Assembly: GCA_037367355.1 (NCBI GenBank)
Contig: CM074695.1
Coordinates: 4,154,001-4,218,000, forward strand
DNA: 64,000 bases
Direction of reading: 5' to 3'
Source of the DNA: Neoscytalidium dimidiatum
Taxonomy: Eukaryota; Ascomycota; Dothideomycetes; Botryosphaeriales; Botryosphaeriaceae
The notes under the pieces were generated by a model. The model worked only from the letters and a program-made list of their open reading frames with translations. It did not search any database and was not told the DNA's origin. The position numbers and the translations under genes were made by a program. Below, piece by piece: positions 1 to 10,227 of the stretch; the first letter of the stretch is position 1, and every line of letters starts with the position of its first letter.

Positions 1-1
1 G

Positions 2-415
2 TGTACGCCACGTACTATTGACCCGTTTGGAGCCGTCGGTGAAGGCGCATTTCTCCGCTTGAGGGGGAAACTCGTTAGTGCCGAGTTTGGATATGATGAC
101 AACAGCTTCACCCCAGACCTCTGTATTCGAGAGGGATTCAAGCAAGGGTTCGAAAAAGACGCGCTGCGCTTGGCTCCAGAGCTAAAATTTCTGTATGAAG
201 GAGACCGACTTCATTGCCTGCTTTTGTGGCGTCCTCCTAAGGATCCGTCCAGGTTTGCTGGGAGCCGTGCGCTTATGCTTGTGTTACGTGAAGTCTCTAG
301 TCTAAGCGGTGGGCCAGTGCAGGGATTCAAAAGAGTAGGCATCATTACACAAGGGTTCCAAGAGTCTCAAGCTTGGTTTGTTGGTGTAGATGCCACGGAA
401 TTAATCATAGTGTAG
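2..415 (+). CDS. HET domain protein, C-terminal end only (5' end outside the window)
   Basis: The frame is open from the left edge to a TAG at 413-415 and gives about 137 residues. It starts with DPFGAVGEGAFLRLRGKL, the pattern with which fungal heterokaryon-incompatibility (HET) proteins begin their C-terminal beta-rich part, and ends in a segment reading GFKRVGIITQGF..., the usual last strand where the resident protein is said to be 'regulated'. The HET domain proper (SYxWG and W.D..CI.Q boxes) would lie upstream of the window, so the call rests on the tail alone. HET proteins trigger programmed cell death on non-self recognition; the partner here is unknown. Confident that it is coding, fairly confident of the family. 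Confidence 0.72.
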   Translation, partial: CTPRTIDPFGAVGEGAFLRLRGKLVSAEFGYDDNSFTPDLCIREGFKQGFEKDALRLAPELKFLYEGDRLHCLLLWRPPKDPSRFAGSRALMLVLREVSSLSGGPVQGFKRVGIITQGFQESQAWFVGVDATELIIV

Positions 416-698
416 TCATTTGAGGTCGTTGAGACGGCACACTTGGAATCTTACCGACAATGCCCTCTTACACAGGGTTGTACTCTAATCATATTGTTGC
501 CATCTGCCATCAAAACTCCTTGAGGAGGATAATCTAGCGGACCCTAAGAGTTCTTCGTTGCACTCACGGCCTTTGCGGGTACTATGTTAGGCTTAGCGCT
601 TCGCTTAAGCGGCAGCCGGTGCAATATGTCACTCCTGCATTCCTACTCCATTGCACCCACTAATTCTCCACCTGACACTACAGCCAGTATTTGACTAC

Positions 699-2030
699 AT
701 GCCATACGACACGGATCGGCTCGGTTACAGGAAACCTCGCAAGGTCAGCATGGTCGCCTCGCCGATAATGGCCGAAAACCCCATCACCAGACTCGGAGAT
801 TCCCAGCTTCAGCCATCGACTGCAGGGTCTTTGACCCCTGCTCCTGCAGTATCCAACCGCTGTCCCTTTCTCGGTCTAGCTCGGGAGCTTCGAGATATGA
901 TCTATGAACATCTGTTGGTCTTCGAAAAGGAGAACGAAACGACTATTTTGCCATGCAAAATCTCTCCGCACAGGATCATCCCGAATAAACGCAGGATGCT
1001 TATGACACCGAGTGGATACATGAGCTACGCGGTTCACCCTGACTCGGAGGTTCTGCGCCATTCAGTACTAAGCATCATGCAAGCTAGCCGTCGGATTTAC
1101 GATGAGGCCGCTGCCACATTCTACACCAAGAACCACTTCATCTTCCATACTCTACCAGCAGAGGAGACGTCTTCTGTTCCAACCTGTCATGCCTTTCTCA
1201 AGGATCGCTCGAAGTACGCCCTGGAGTACATCAAATCGATCGAGTTTGACGTTAACTTCAGGTGTGGAGACGGCCATTTGGATTCGCACGCGAAGCAGTA
1301 CGGAGCCGAGGTTGACTCCCTCGTCACCTTCGTCAACAAGAACCTGCCTGCACTGGAGCACATCACCGTCAACCTTAGCGGGTTACTTCCGGATGTCCGC
1401 GCTGCGCGTTGGACGTGGGCTGAGTTTCAACGCTCTTCTCTCTACCAGAAGGCCGCATTGTACTTCTGCCTCCTCGAACTGCGCAAGGTCAAGTCCCTGG
1501 GCATCCGCTATAGGTTTCTGGACGATATATGTTACGGGGACCTTATCACGAAAGAGATCCTGCCGTGCATGGTCTCCTCCGTCGGCTTCCTTCGTGCACA
1601 CATACTGTTGAATGGGCAGACGCTAGGCGTTAAGAACATCCGCATCCACCACCGCCACTGTGCATCTTTCACCTTCGGCACCTGGAAGAGGGTATTCGAG
1701 CGGGTCTACGTGGTTGAGTGTCATGATGACCAGCATGGAGAATCTTTGCTTCGGCCGGCCTTACGTCTTTCGCCTCTGAGGGAAGGCCTGGCAGCGCGAG
1801 CGAGGAGGAACGCCATTTTGTTACGGACTCAGATCGAGGTCTATCTTCATCGAAACGCATACCCACTCCGAGGCCACAATTACCCCGCCTTTCAGATACA
1901 CTCTGTGGACCCTAACTGGGAAACGGATCGCGATGTTTTGGACTGGGACGTTAATGACAATGCGGACAACGACAGCTTGAACGAGCTCGACATTAGCAGT
2001 GCAGATACTCGGTATATCACGGACGATTAG
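699..2030 (+). CDS. F-box-like fungal protein of unknown function
   Basis: Single-exon gene of 443 residues if the ATG at 699 is used; an ATG at 768 would give 420. The frame is also open upstream but only with non-ATG codons. Residues 55-73 read CPFLGLARELRDMIYEHLL, the Leu-Pro-like/ELR..IY helix that opens a large set of fungal F-box-like (2EXR/F-box type) proteins. The middle is alternating helix and strand without a motif I can name, and the last 30 residues are very acidic (WDVNDNADNDSLNELD). Such proteins may be substrate adaptors, but no target is predictable. A degraded sequence at 3884-4033 resembles its acidic tail, which suggests a past tandem copy. Confidence 0.72.
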   Translation: MPYDTDRLGYRKPRKVSMVASPIMAENPITRLGDSQLQPSTAGSLTPAPAVSNRCPFLGLARELRDMIYEHLLVFEKENETTILPCKISPHRIIPNKRRMLMTPSGYMSYAVHPDSEVLRHSVLSIMQASRRIYDEAAATFYTKNHFIFHTLPAEETSSVPTCHAFLKDRSKYALEYIKSIEFDVNFRCGDGHLDSHAKQYGAEVDSLVTFVNKNLPALEHITVNLSGLLPDVRAARWTWAEFQRSSLYQKAALYFCLLELRKVKSLGIRYRFLDDICYGDLITKEILPCMVSSVGFLRAHILLNGQTLGVKNIRIHHRHCASFTFGTWKRVFERVYVVECHDDQHGESLLRPALRLSPLREGLAARARRNAILLRTQIEVYLHRNAYPLRGHNYPAFQIHSVDPNWETDRDVLDWDVNDNADNDSLNELDISSADTRYITDD

Positions 2031-2725
2031 TCCTCACATAGCCGGTGAGGAGAGGAGGGGGAGGAGTTTCTAGAAAGTGGAATATTACGCAAGGGGAGGC
2101 GCAGAACCAGGAATGGCTTCTCTTTCGACCAATGCTGTGAGAGCATAGGAGCATTCGGAGTTGCGTACTACTGGCATAGCGAATGACCATAACTCCTACG
2201 AGGTGGGATTTGGGAACAAAATTTTAGAAAGGAGTCTGCAAAGGACATTGAACGCTTTGCAGGTAAGACGCGTAGAATGCAGAAACAGGAAAACCACCGG
2301 GATTCTTAGCAGCCCCAGACTCAACAGTGCACGTTATGCCGGAAATAAGGCGTTGGAGTGCCGTCGTATCACACAATAGTAACCCTTTGACTGAGTATCA
2401 TCTTCGAGAATTCCGCTTGCATGTGATTGGATATCATAACACATCGGTGTGGGAACGATGACCAGCCATCAGAGGCCCTCTGGTCACGGCGAAAAGCACG
2501 AGCAATTCCCTATTAGAAATTATTGTTGAAAGCCTCTTAATCATATCTAATCGCCTCTGTCGCAACATTCCATCATAAAAGTTGAGCCTTGTTCTAGTGT
2601 CCTCGATAGTCTGCAGATCTCATTGTACTGAGGATAACTCAAAGCCATGTGCGTCCCAGGTCACCTGTCACTTGTTTAGGAGCTGATATCCCAATCGAAG
2701 GAGTGAGGAGGCCGATCCCAATTCT
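2031..2725. other. Intergenic, no gene seen
   Basis: About 700 bases between two genes that face each other (F-box-like on plus, secreted protein on minus), so mostly 3' flanks. A 13-base inverted repeat, CAGAGGCCCTCTG, lies near 2469-2481. The only frame over 60 codons (2161-2379) has a non-ATG start and no recognisable motif. Confidence 0.4.
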
Positions 2726-3231
2726 CTACAGGTCTGCCGTAGGGTCTTCGCCGTACCAGCACCTAACGGCTTCGCCGCAGGTGCAATAGCAATGGCCTTC
2801 CACGTCGCTGGTCTCAATGGTATTCGCAGTCTGGCAGATGGAACCATCGCAAGCTTTCTCCTGGAACCAACCGAAGCACTGGTTCACGCAGTCCTCTTTT
2901 CCAATGCCCTACGGAAAAGGAGTACATTGTCAGCGGGCGCACCCATGAGGAAGTTGTGTTCCTTTTTTTACTGAAGCGGGCAGAAAGCGAATGAAGAGCT
3001 TACCTTGGTGCCAGTGAGGCCATCACACGGCTGGAAATCGTTGAGATTGGTGCCAGCCGGGCTAGCAGTGACGCAATAGGTCTGGGTGGGATCGGCTGTT
3101 GGGGTGGGGACGATGATGGTGGAACTTTCGCTGGAGCTGGACACGGCCTCGGCGAGGACATCGGCAGGTACGGCGGCGGCCATGTTTGCGACGAAGCCAA
3201 CGACGAGTAGAGCAAGCACAATGAGCTGCAT
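2726..3231 (-). CDS. Small cysteine-rich secreted protein (candidate effector), two exons
   Basis: Exon 1 is 3231-3004 and exon 2 is 2908-2726, with a 95-base intron (GTAAGC...TAG) that keeps phase 0. The product has 136 residues. Residues 1-20 (MQLIVLALLVVGFVANMAAA) are a clear signal peptide. A Ser/Thr/Pro-rich linker follows, then ten cysteines at 53, 69, 83, 87, 96, 101, 116, 118, 120 and 126. Their even number and the CxxxC and CxCxC spacings point to five disulfides; CxxxC with a later CxC also occurs in cysteine-stabilised alpha-beta folds, but that assignment is only a guess. I do not recognise a family. Length, signal peptide and cysteine density match secreted effectors or antimicrobial peptides. 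A TATA box lies about 70 bases upstream. Without the intron the first exon would run into a stop after a short tail, so exon 2 is easily missed. Confidence 0.8.
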
Positions 3232-3298
3232 TTTGAAAATTTGCTGATTCTTTCTGTCAGAGGAACTTATGTAGGAAAATTGGTGTTGAGGGAGATAA

Positions 3299-3305
3299 TT
3301 ATATA
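3299..3305 (-). promoter_or_regulatory. TATA box of the secreted protein gene
   Basis: TATATAA on the minus strand, 68-74 bases upstream of the ATG at 3231. The leader between them is AT-rich and short, as expected for a small, strongly regulated fungal gene. Confidence 0.45.
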
Positions 3306-3883
3306 CTTGTCAGAGAGGCGGCTGAGCGTAGCCCCGAGCTGGAGCAGAGGACGGTAATGAGGAAAGGAAATTGGCAATGGGGATGTGGGTGAGGAGGAAT
3401 AGATGTGGAGATGGAAACTGTTTGAAGATCCTGCCCGACGAGGGGGCGCTAAGAATTCCAGCTCGGCGTGCGAGCTTGGAAGGCGCGTCAGCTGTGACTG
3501 TCCACGCAAATTTGCGCATGGAAAGTAGACGTACTGAAATTGAGTACATCTACTTGCCATTGCTGTCCTATTTTGCGAATGGTAGGCTTTAAACTCGTGT
3601 TTCTGAACAGGCATTCTTACTCCTGCGTCGCGTGACCGTTACACTCTTCATTATTATTTTTCTACTAGACTTTCCCTTCACCAAATGCTAACCCACTCAC
3701 ATCGTCCACAGCGGTTTCAAACGGCCAATCCACTGTCTGTGTTCCGGCAGTCGATGCCACAGACTTTGACAGAGAGTATTAAACGTTTTGAGAACTCGTC
3801 CGATGCCGAAACGACGTTTCGTTCTAAACGGAAATTACTTTGAGCTACGACTCGTTATAGATGTATGGTCGTGAAAGTATCAG

Positions 3884-4033
3884 GCGTCGGATGTCTCTGG
3901 CTGGGATATGAGCGACGACGAAGATAACGACAGTCTGGAGAGCGTTGAATCAGACGAGAACACTATAAAATTCGTCAGGGACGGGACTTATTCCGGTGCT
4001 TATCGGTTCCTCAGTGGCACAAGGAGTGGATGA
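3884..4033 (+). pseudogene. Possible relic of an F-box-like gene tail
   Basis: A 49-codon frame reads ...GWDMSDDEDNDSLESVE..., which resembles the acidic end of the 699-2030 protein (WDVNDNADNDSLNELD). An in-frame TGA lies just upstream, there is no ATG-led domain, and no F-box-like helix is visible nearby. It looks like the decayed end of a tandem paralogue. The similarity covers about 16 residues and is low-complexity, so the call is tentative. Confidence 0.3.
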
Positions 4034-6425
4034 AGGGCTTAAGCACTGTCCATACGAAGCAGACCATCGGGAGGTAATGCTTACTAAAAGCAGATACAAC
4101 TAGCGAGAAGATGGACGCAACTTGGGTTTTCATGTATTGGACTGATTGATCAGTCGAGTTGAAAAGTAGCGTATCGTATACACACTCACGTTGACTTTTG
4201 CTGGAATTTTTTCGAGGCCAGCCTCATCATGGTGTTTGGCCGTGGAATCTTGCATTTCTAGCTTCCGTTTGGTACATTTTCTCAAGATCGGATTCGTTGT
4301 AGGTGGCTGATAATTCTCCACTCATCTACTGACACGTAGTGTGAATGTCCTGAAATGTGTCGCCATAGATACCTCATTGGGGTGTGGAAAGTGATGAGTT
4401 TGCGGGGAACTATGAGCAAATTATATTGTAATTGAGCAATCTTCAAACTCTTTTAGCCGATAGAGCCCCTGCCTGGGAGTCAGCACTTGCGAGCGGACCG
4501 AAGCATGTTTGAGTATTTAGTGCCGAAAGACTGCAGACGCCAAAGCTGTCAGACGGGTCTTAGGCAGGCGGGACCCATGATATTTAATGTATAGTGGAGT
4601 TGCAGAAAGTAGGGATTGGAGCCACGATGACGCGAGGGGGCAGGGATGAAGAATTAGCGGTTGCCACTGACTGGGGTTGAGGGCAGGCCGAAGGCGAGAT
4701 GGCGGAGGAGAATGCTGGCCGCAGATCAGGAACAATGTCTTGTTCGATCAGGATTTCCATGGCTGCCACTTGTGCGGGGGCAGCATGGCTTACACGGCTG
4801 AGGAATATTTGCAGAACCAGCCGTCTCTCTTCTCACGCCATTTTGCTGTTCAGACGAAGACCAGGATGAAGCCGCTGGCGATTCTCGGGCTAGCAGGTGG
4901 TTTTATTGATATTATGTTTGACAGCACAGTTGGCCCGGTAATTCGCTCGCTTCGGCTCGCCGGCGCCGCCCCACAGGCCCTCACGATCCACGTCCGCAGC
5001 CGAGCCGGCACCAAACTTCCACAACCTCGCCTCCTCAGCCCAGCAGCCAGCCCGTCACCATGTATATGTGTTACCTTGACAAACAATTACCAGCCCCGCT
5101 TCCTTCCCGCCATTCCGGATCTTCTGCGCCGCTGCCGCCGCCCCAGCGACCCGGCGCGAGCCCACTGCGTCCTCGAGCTGAGAGCGAGGGATAGGAGCGG
5201 ATCCGGGCCGCGAGGCGGGGCTGCTGTCTGCGCGCTCTCACGCGCCGCTTCGTATATGCTGACTGCGCGCCTTGGCTATGTGCTGTGCTCGCGCATTGAT
5301 GCTGTGTCCGGACCAGCCCAGCCGTCGGAGAGTTTTCTTGCCAATACCCTGTCGCTGATGCTTGCATATTGGCGGCTGAAATCGTCCAAAGCCGATGGAA
5401 CGGCCAGCCGGGATGCGGCGTCGATTCAACGCAATGCGCGCAAGGCCGTTGAACGACAGGCCAAGGCAGAGTGTAGGCAGCTCGCAAGGCAGCCTTTGCA
5501 TTTCCCCTTTCTCCGCTGCACCGGGTAGGGCTCTGGCGTCGCAGTCTGCGACACACCGCAGCGCCTCCTCGTGCTCTCTAATCCACGGCATTCGAGCACA
5601 GCAGCGCTGCACGATTCGCTCCCGTCTGCCGGAACTGAGCCACGAGCTGATGTGCCTGGGAGTGGCGTAATTCTTGGTTCCACAGGGCCACATTCCCTTG
5701 CCGGAACGTGTCTCCTCCCGCATCGCCACGAAAATCCACGGTTGTCGTGTTTTTAATATAGCAACAAAACACACAGCCAGATCCGTGCGATCCCTGGCCT
5801 CCAAGACATGCAGCCTCGAACGGAATCTGTGAGATGCGTTGCGTGGATCTGGTCCGTCGTACGATACAAGCAAGCTGCATCTACTGACAATCGACTCTTC
5901 GGGGAAAACGGCCCTCCGTCCGTGCTGCACGCGGTGGGCTCGGAGTTTCGCGGGAAGGCATTATAGATAGAAACCCTGATCGCCCGCCGCAGGTGAGAGT
6001 GAGACGCTTGATTGCTTCTCGTTGTTGCACTTGCAAAGTCCGCTATTTTTCTCTACTCATTCCCCGAGTCCCGACACGCAGATGTCGTGATACCCGCCCT
6101 TGTCTGTCACCATTTCGTCTCCTGCCCAGCATTCACTACTTTCAAAGCCTTCTGCCTGCTCGCTTCCGCGGAATCGCGTGTCCTTGCGCCAGAAATCCTT
6201 CCCGCCCCCGTCAAAAGGTTTAAATAATCACGGAACCTCGCGAGCATCCTGAAAGCAAACTTCCCTGGTCACACATTCCCCTTGCCTGAAACACTATATA
6301 TATTGCTGCCCGCGCCATCAACGTCATCCGTCACCAGCGAAAACCACAACCACACAAGGCACAAAAACCGCCATCCGCACAAAAAAAAAAGAAATAAATA
6401 AAAAATAAGAAAACGCAAAACCACC
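4034..6425. other. Long intergenic region, no supportable gene
   Basis: About 2.4 kb. Overlapping frames of 160-280 codons exist on both strands between 4.7 and 5.9 kb, but they shadow each other, are rich in Arg/Ser/Ala as random GC-rich frames are, and show no domain or consistent splice sites. The last 500 bases are probably the promoter and leader of the gene at 6426. Confidence 0.5.
6295..6302 (+). promoter_or_regulatory. TATA box upstream of the Pro/Ala-rich protein
   Basis: TATATATA about 125 bases upstream of the ATG at 6426, followed by an A-rich leader that runs to the start codon. Position and spacing fit a fungal core promoter. Confidence 0.4.
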
Positions 6426-6821
6426 ATGGACACCATCACCGACATGCCCACCCGCACCGCCAGCCCCCCACCAGCATACACCCCGCCCCAGCGCTGCTAC
6501 CAAACCCAGCCCGGCTCCACCCAGCCATCCGTCTACGTCCCGCGCGGCCACCCTCCGCCCGCTCGCGCTGCAATGCACTTCGACCATCCCGCCGCCGCCG
6601 CCGCCGCCGCCGCCGCGGACGAGAAGGTCCTGTTCTACAAGCCGACCCGCATCATCGACAATGCCGGCGTCGAAGCCGACCTCGTGCCGGCGTACGAAGA
6701 CGGCAGCAACGAGGAGTGGACGCCCGGCCACCAGCGCAACGCGTCGAAGCTGGAGGCCCGGATCCGGGCGCTGGAGGCGCAGCTCAGGGCGAAGGAGGGG
6801 AGGGGGATGAAAGAGAGGTGA
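6426..6821 (+). CDS. Small Pro/Ala-rich protein of unknown function
   Basis: Single exon, 131 residues. The ATG sits in a strong context (ACCACCATGG) behind an A-rich leader. The N-terminal half is Pro/Thr-rich and disordered. A (GCC)8 tract at 6591-6614 encodes most of a nine-alanine run. A conserved-looking block with VLFYKPTRIIDNAG follows, then a short amphipathic helix (KLEARIRALEAQLRAKEG) likely to form a coiled coil. No catalytic motif, signal peptide or membrane span. The Ala tract is a microsatellite and may vary in length between strains. Family not recognised; coding status supported by start context and the structured C-terminal half. Confidence 0.62.
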   Translation: MDTITDMPTRTASPPPAYTPPQRCYQTQPGSTQPSVYVPRGHPPPARAAMHFDHPAAAAAAAAADEKVLFYKPTRIIDNAGVEADLVPAYEDGSNEEWTPGHQRNASKLEARIRALEAQLRAKEGRGMKER

Positions 6822-7430
6822 GAGAGAGAGAGAGATGCGAGACGGCGTAGGAGAAAAATGCAATGCAGGAGCGGAAGGCTCTTCTTTCTCTCTCCCTCTC
6901 TGCGTTTAGGCGCAACCGGATTTTGAACGGGTTGGGAGGAAGGTGGGGAGCTAATGTCGCTCCTGCTGCCGATAACGCGCCCGCCCATCTACGAGTGCTC
7001 GTGCGGGCCTCTCGGGATCGTGCTTGTGCTAGTGGCCGGGGAGCGGATGCACTCGCCGTGCCGGAATCAACTTTGTGGAAGCGGCGTATGTGTGGACACA
7101 CGCTAGTTTGAGACTACTGTCCAGCGGATACTCGCGCCGTGCAGATGGATTAGTGCAAGCATGGATGCTTTCAATTAGCTCCGGAAGAGGGGTAAGCGCG
7201 TGAAAGAGAGTGATATTGGTTAGGCATTCAATTGGATTCATATTGGGCTTTTTTGCTGTGGGGGATCCGAGTTGCCATCTGTTGTAGCGCATAATTGTGG
7301 CCAGGTGTGGAGTGATGTGCATGGTAGCATTATATGTTAGTTGAAGAAGGGAGATTGGCGACAAACGAACAGAGTCTATGTGCATGAGTGAGGAGGACTT
7401 GGCATATGGTACGGAAATGAGAAAGAGTGA
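6822..7430. other. Intergenic, no gene seen
   Basis: Shared 3' flank of the 6426 gene and the convergent HET gene. A short GA run begins right after the stop at 6821. Frames on both strands overlap without motifs. Confidence 0.45.
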
Positions 7431-9993
7431 TTAGACGATGGTGATCTGCCTCTTCACCCATCCAGTCGACCACCATTCTTGTTTCTCTTTGAACTGCTGG
7501 CGATTGGTTCTCACCCTTTCCCTGCAAAAACATCCAATGCGCTTGTAGTGCCCGGAATCCGCATCGTAGGTTAGAATGAGAGCTATCACAGTGAAGCCTT
7601 TGACCCATTTACTCTTTGGCTGAGTCCAGGTGTCCAGTTGGTCGGTTTCCTGGAGCGAGACCACTTCGAGGCACCACACGACAATGGCCTTCTTGTTTTC
7701 TTCCCACACATCCGACACAAAGCTTCCCACATACACGCCGGTCTGCAGGCTACTTTCGTTCTCAATCTCGTAGATGCTTCCATCTGTCGGTTCATCATAT
7801 TTGCAGATGGCGGGCTTGATACGGCCTCGGACGGCCAATCTTCCAGCCGTCACATCGCCAAAGGGGGCATGAGGCGATCTCAAATCTACCTCTGCAGAGA
7901 CGATTTTGCAAGAGAGCTCAACTCCTCTTTCAAAGATAGAATCACTGCTCCACCACACCTCGTTCGGAGTCGAAGCCCAAGACCATGATGGCGCAAGTGG
8001 GCGGCTTGCATTCGGACGCTCCTGCGAGCGGAAATTATCCCAATCAAAAGTTTCCCATGTGCACTGGCGCAACAAGTCTTTCTCCCACATCCCCGCCAAA
8101 TATCTTCCCCACGAGCGTATTTGTGAGAAACGCTCGGCGACAGCGCTGATAGCAACCAGCTTGTCCGCGTCGTACGTGAGGCCACGTTTGCTGTAGATCC
8201 ACACGAGATCCGACCATTCAGACACATCTCCTCTCGTGACTTTTTTAGAGAACCCGAAGTAGGGAAACCTCTTCGCCTTTTTGAGAGTGAGTCGTTCCCG
8301 AATTTCCTGGTAAAAGATACGATGGCGCCGGTCGTGGCATCCGATGCCTGGCTGGAAGCCGTGAATGGGATCCATAGAGGCAGGTTGGCCGCAGTTACTT
8401 CGCGCAGACTGTAGACAGTACCAGTGCAAGTGTCCACACTCAAAAGATATAATGCGGCGCGACAAAAATGTCTCCTGGAGCGTCCAGGCCCGCGCCACGA
8501 GCGGCTCGTGGTTAAGGTTGTGATCAATAAGCTTCCCAATTCCTGCAGTCAGTTCTCTCCCATCCGGGCCGGCGACTTTGATTTTGCAGATAAGGCTGTA
8601 TGGGTTGACCGACGAGAGGAATCCATTGCTGCTTCGAGCTGATTGAGTAGCTGCGATGGTGACATACGCTCCTTGGAATATTCGTGCCATTTGCGCGATT
8701 TGATCGGTCATCTCAGCGGCGTCGTCCTGTGCTATACAGAGAGAGTCCACCCAGAGGTAATTCAAACCTATCTCACATGTCACCCGAACCGCATCTTGGA
8801 CCGTATTTGGTAATAGTTTCAGGGGTAACCCGCGCTGTGCCCATGCGAGGGATTCCGACGTCGTCTTGAAACGCAGGTCACCACCCCAACAGTAGCTCAG
8901 GGCAGCATATTGTACGGCAATCTTCGGAGATACGAGCTTTACGTGGCGATTAGAATCTTCGGAAAATACTTGAACAAGCCGCAGTGGTACGAAATCATCT
9001 CTGAACCTCGAACATTTCGCGTGTTTCTTCTGGCACGAGCCTATCCATGACCTCATTGTCCGGAAAGAAGCTGTCGAATCAACGAATGGGTCTGGAGCCG
9101 GAAGTAGCCAACGAGGCGAACGTGAGATATCTATTATATCTTGGAATCGTTTTTCATGTTTCCAAGAAGGAAAGAAAAAATCCAAGTTTAAAGAACAGCG
9201 TATGCGTACCGTTCAAACGAAAGACTGACCACTCATCCCTCCAAATATCATACCATGGGACGCCAAACTTCTCCCCCAGTGTGAAATTGGCATCGGCTCG
9301 TCCGAATTTCCTGTGCAACGAATACGACACTTTCTTGTCCAGGATCTCATCCGGAACTTGGTGATACCATCGTTGGTGTCTATCCTCTTGGAAGCCAAGA
9401 CGTTGATCGGCCCTCGGATCCATACTAAGGAACAACTGGCATCCTTCCACGGCAGCTCGCTTCGCTTCTCTATATGTTGCACTCAGATGTCCTGTTACAG
9501 GCTTCCGAAACAAGTCAACTGGATTAAATCGAGACCTCAGTAGTCGCGAATCGACGGTGACGTTCTGACAATGAGAACAACAATGGATTCCACCTTCGGA
9601 GTATCCGATAGTCAGCTGCCCACACCAGCCCGGTATGGGATCATCTTCACCTGCGAAAGAAGCTTTGCGAGGTATCCTCTGCAAGCGGTGTAGTCGTTTC
9701 GTGGCCCGCTCTCCAACTCTGTCGTTGTCTCTCAGATCCGGGAGGCTTTTCGTCCGTCGGGCGACTGGGGCTTGCTCAATGTGTGCTGTAGAGCTCACTA
9801 CGGACGCAGAAGAGTCTGGTTGCCAAGACCCTTCTGCAGATTCCGAAAGGCTGGAGTGTCGATCGCTCAATTGCTCTTCCGAACCAGATTCGGAGTGAGG
9901 GTTGCTCAGAGATGCACAAGCCTCTGAATCCTCTTCATTGGCCATAGCCGCGGTTTCGCGGTCTTTCGCCCGCTTGAAAAGGCGAGGTCGCAT
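7431..9993 (-). CDS. HET domain protein (heterokaryon incompatibility type), complete
   Basis: Two exons, 9993-9210 and 9130-7431, joined across a 79-base intron (GTACGC...ATAG, phase 1), give 827 residues. The HET boxes are intact: LSYCWGG (about 339-345), WVDSLCIAQDD (388-398) and RAWTLQE (475-481). A C-terminal beta-rich tail follows, with a last strand around GHYKRIGCF. The roughly 260-residue N-terminal part is unusually long; it starts with a disordered acidic/Ser-rich stretch and includes a CCSHC cluster before the usual pre-HET segment. HET proteins act in allorecognition, inducing cell death when incompatible hyphae fuse. It lies upstream of, and on the same strand as, nothing obviously related. 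A second Met at residue 17 could be the true start. Confidence 0.85.
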
Positions 9994-10227
9994 CTTTTAG
10001 AAAGACAGTTGCAGTAAGCCGAGAATATGAGGAAGCGGCTGAAGGGGGCGCGGGCGCTACTTATATGTAAGCAAGTCAAGCACAGAGCTCAGACGCGACC
10101 GATCGGATTTGGCCCCCATCTGGCGCGTCCCAATTGCAGACTGGCTTGAGAAGTGGGAGCAAGCTTTGTTGTGCGGTCGAACATATCCCACTCCATCTAA
10201 ATCATTTAAACCACATCACCACACCTA

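Noticed and set aside
4677..5528. 283-codon plus-strand frame in the 4-6.4 kb gap
   Set aside because: Overlaps two minus-strand frames of similar length, composition is that of random GC-rich sequence, no motif and no start context.
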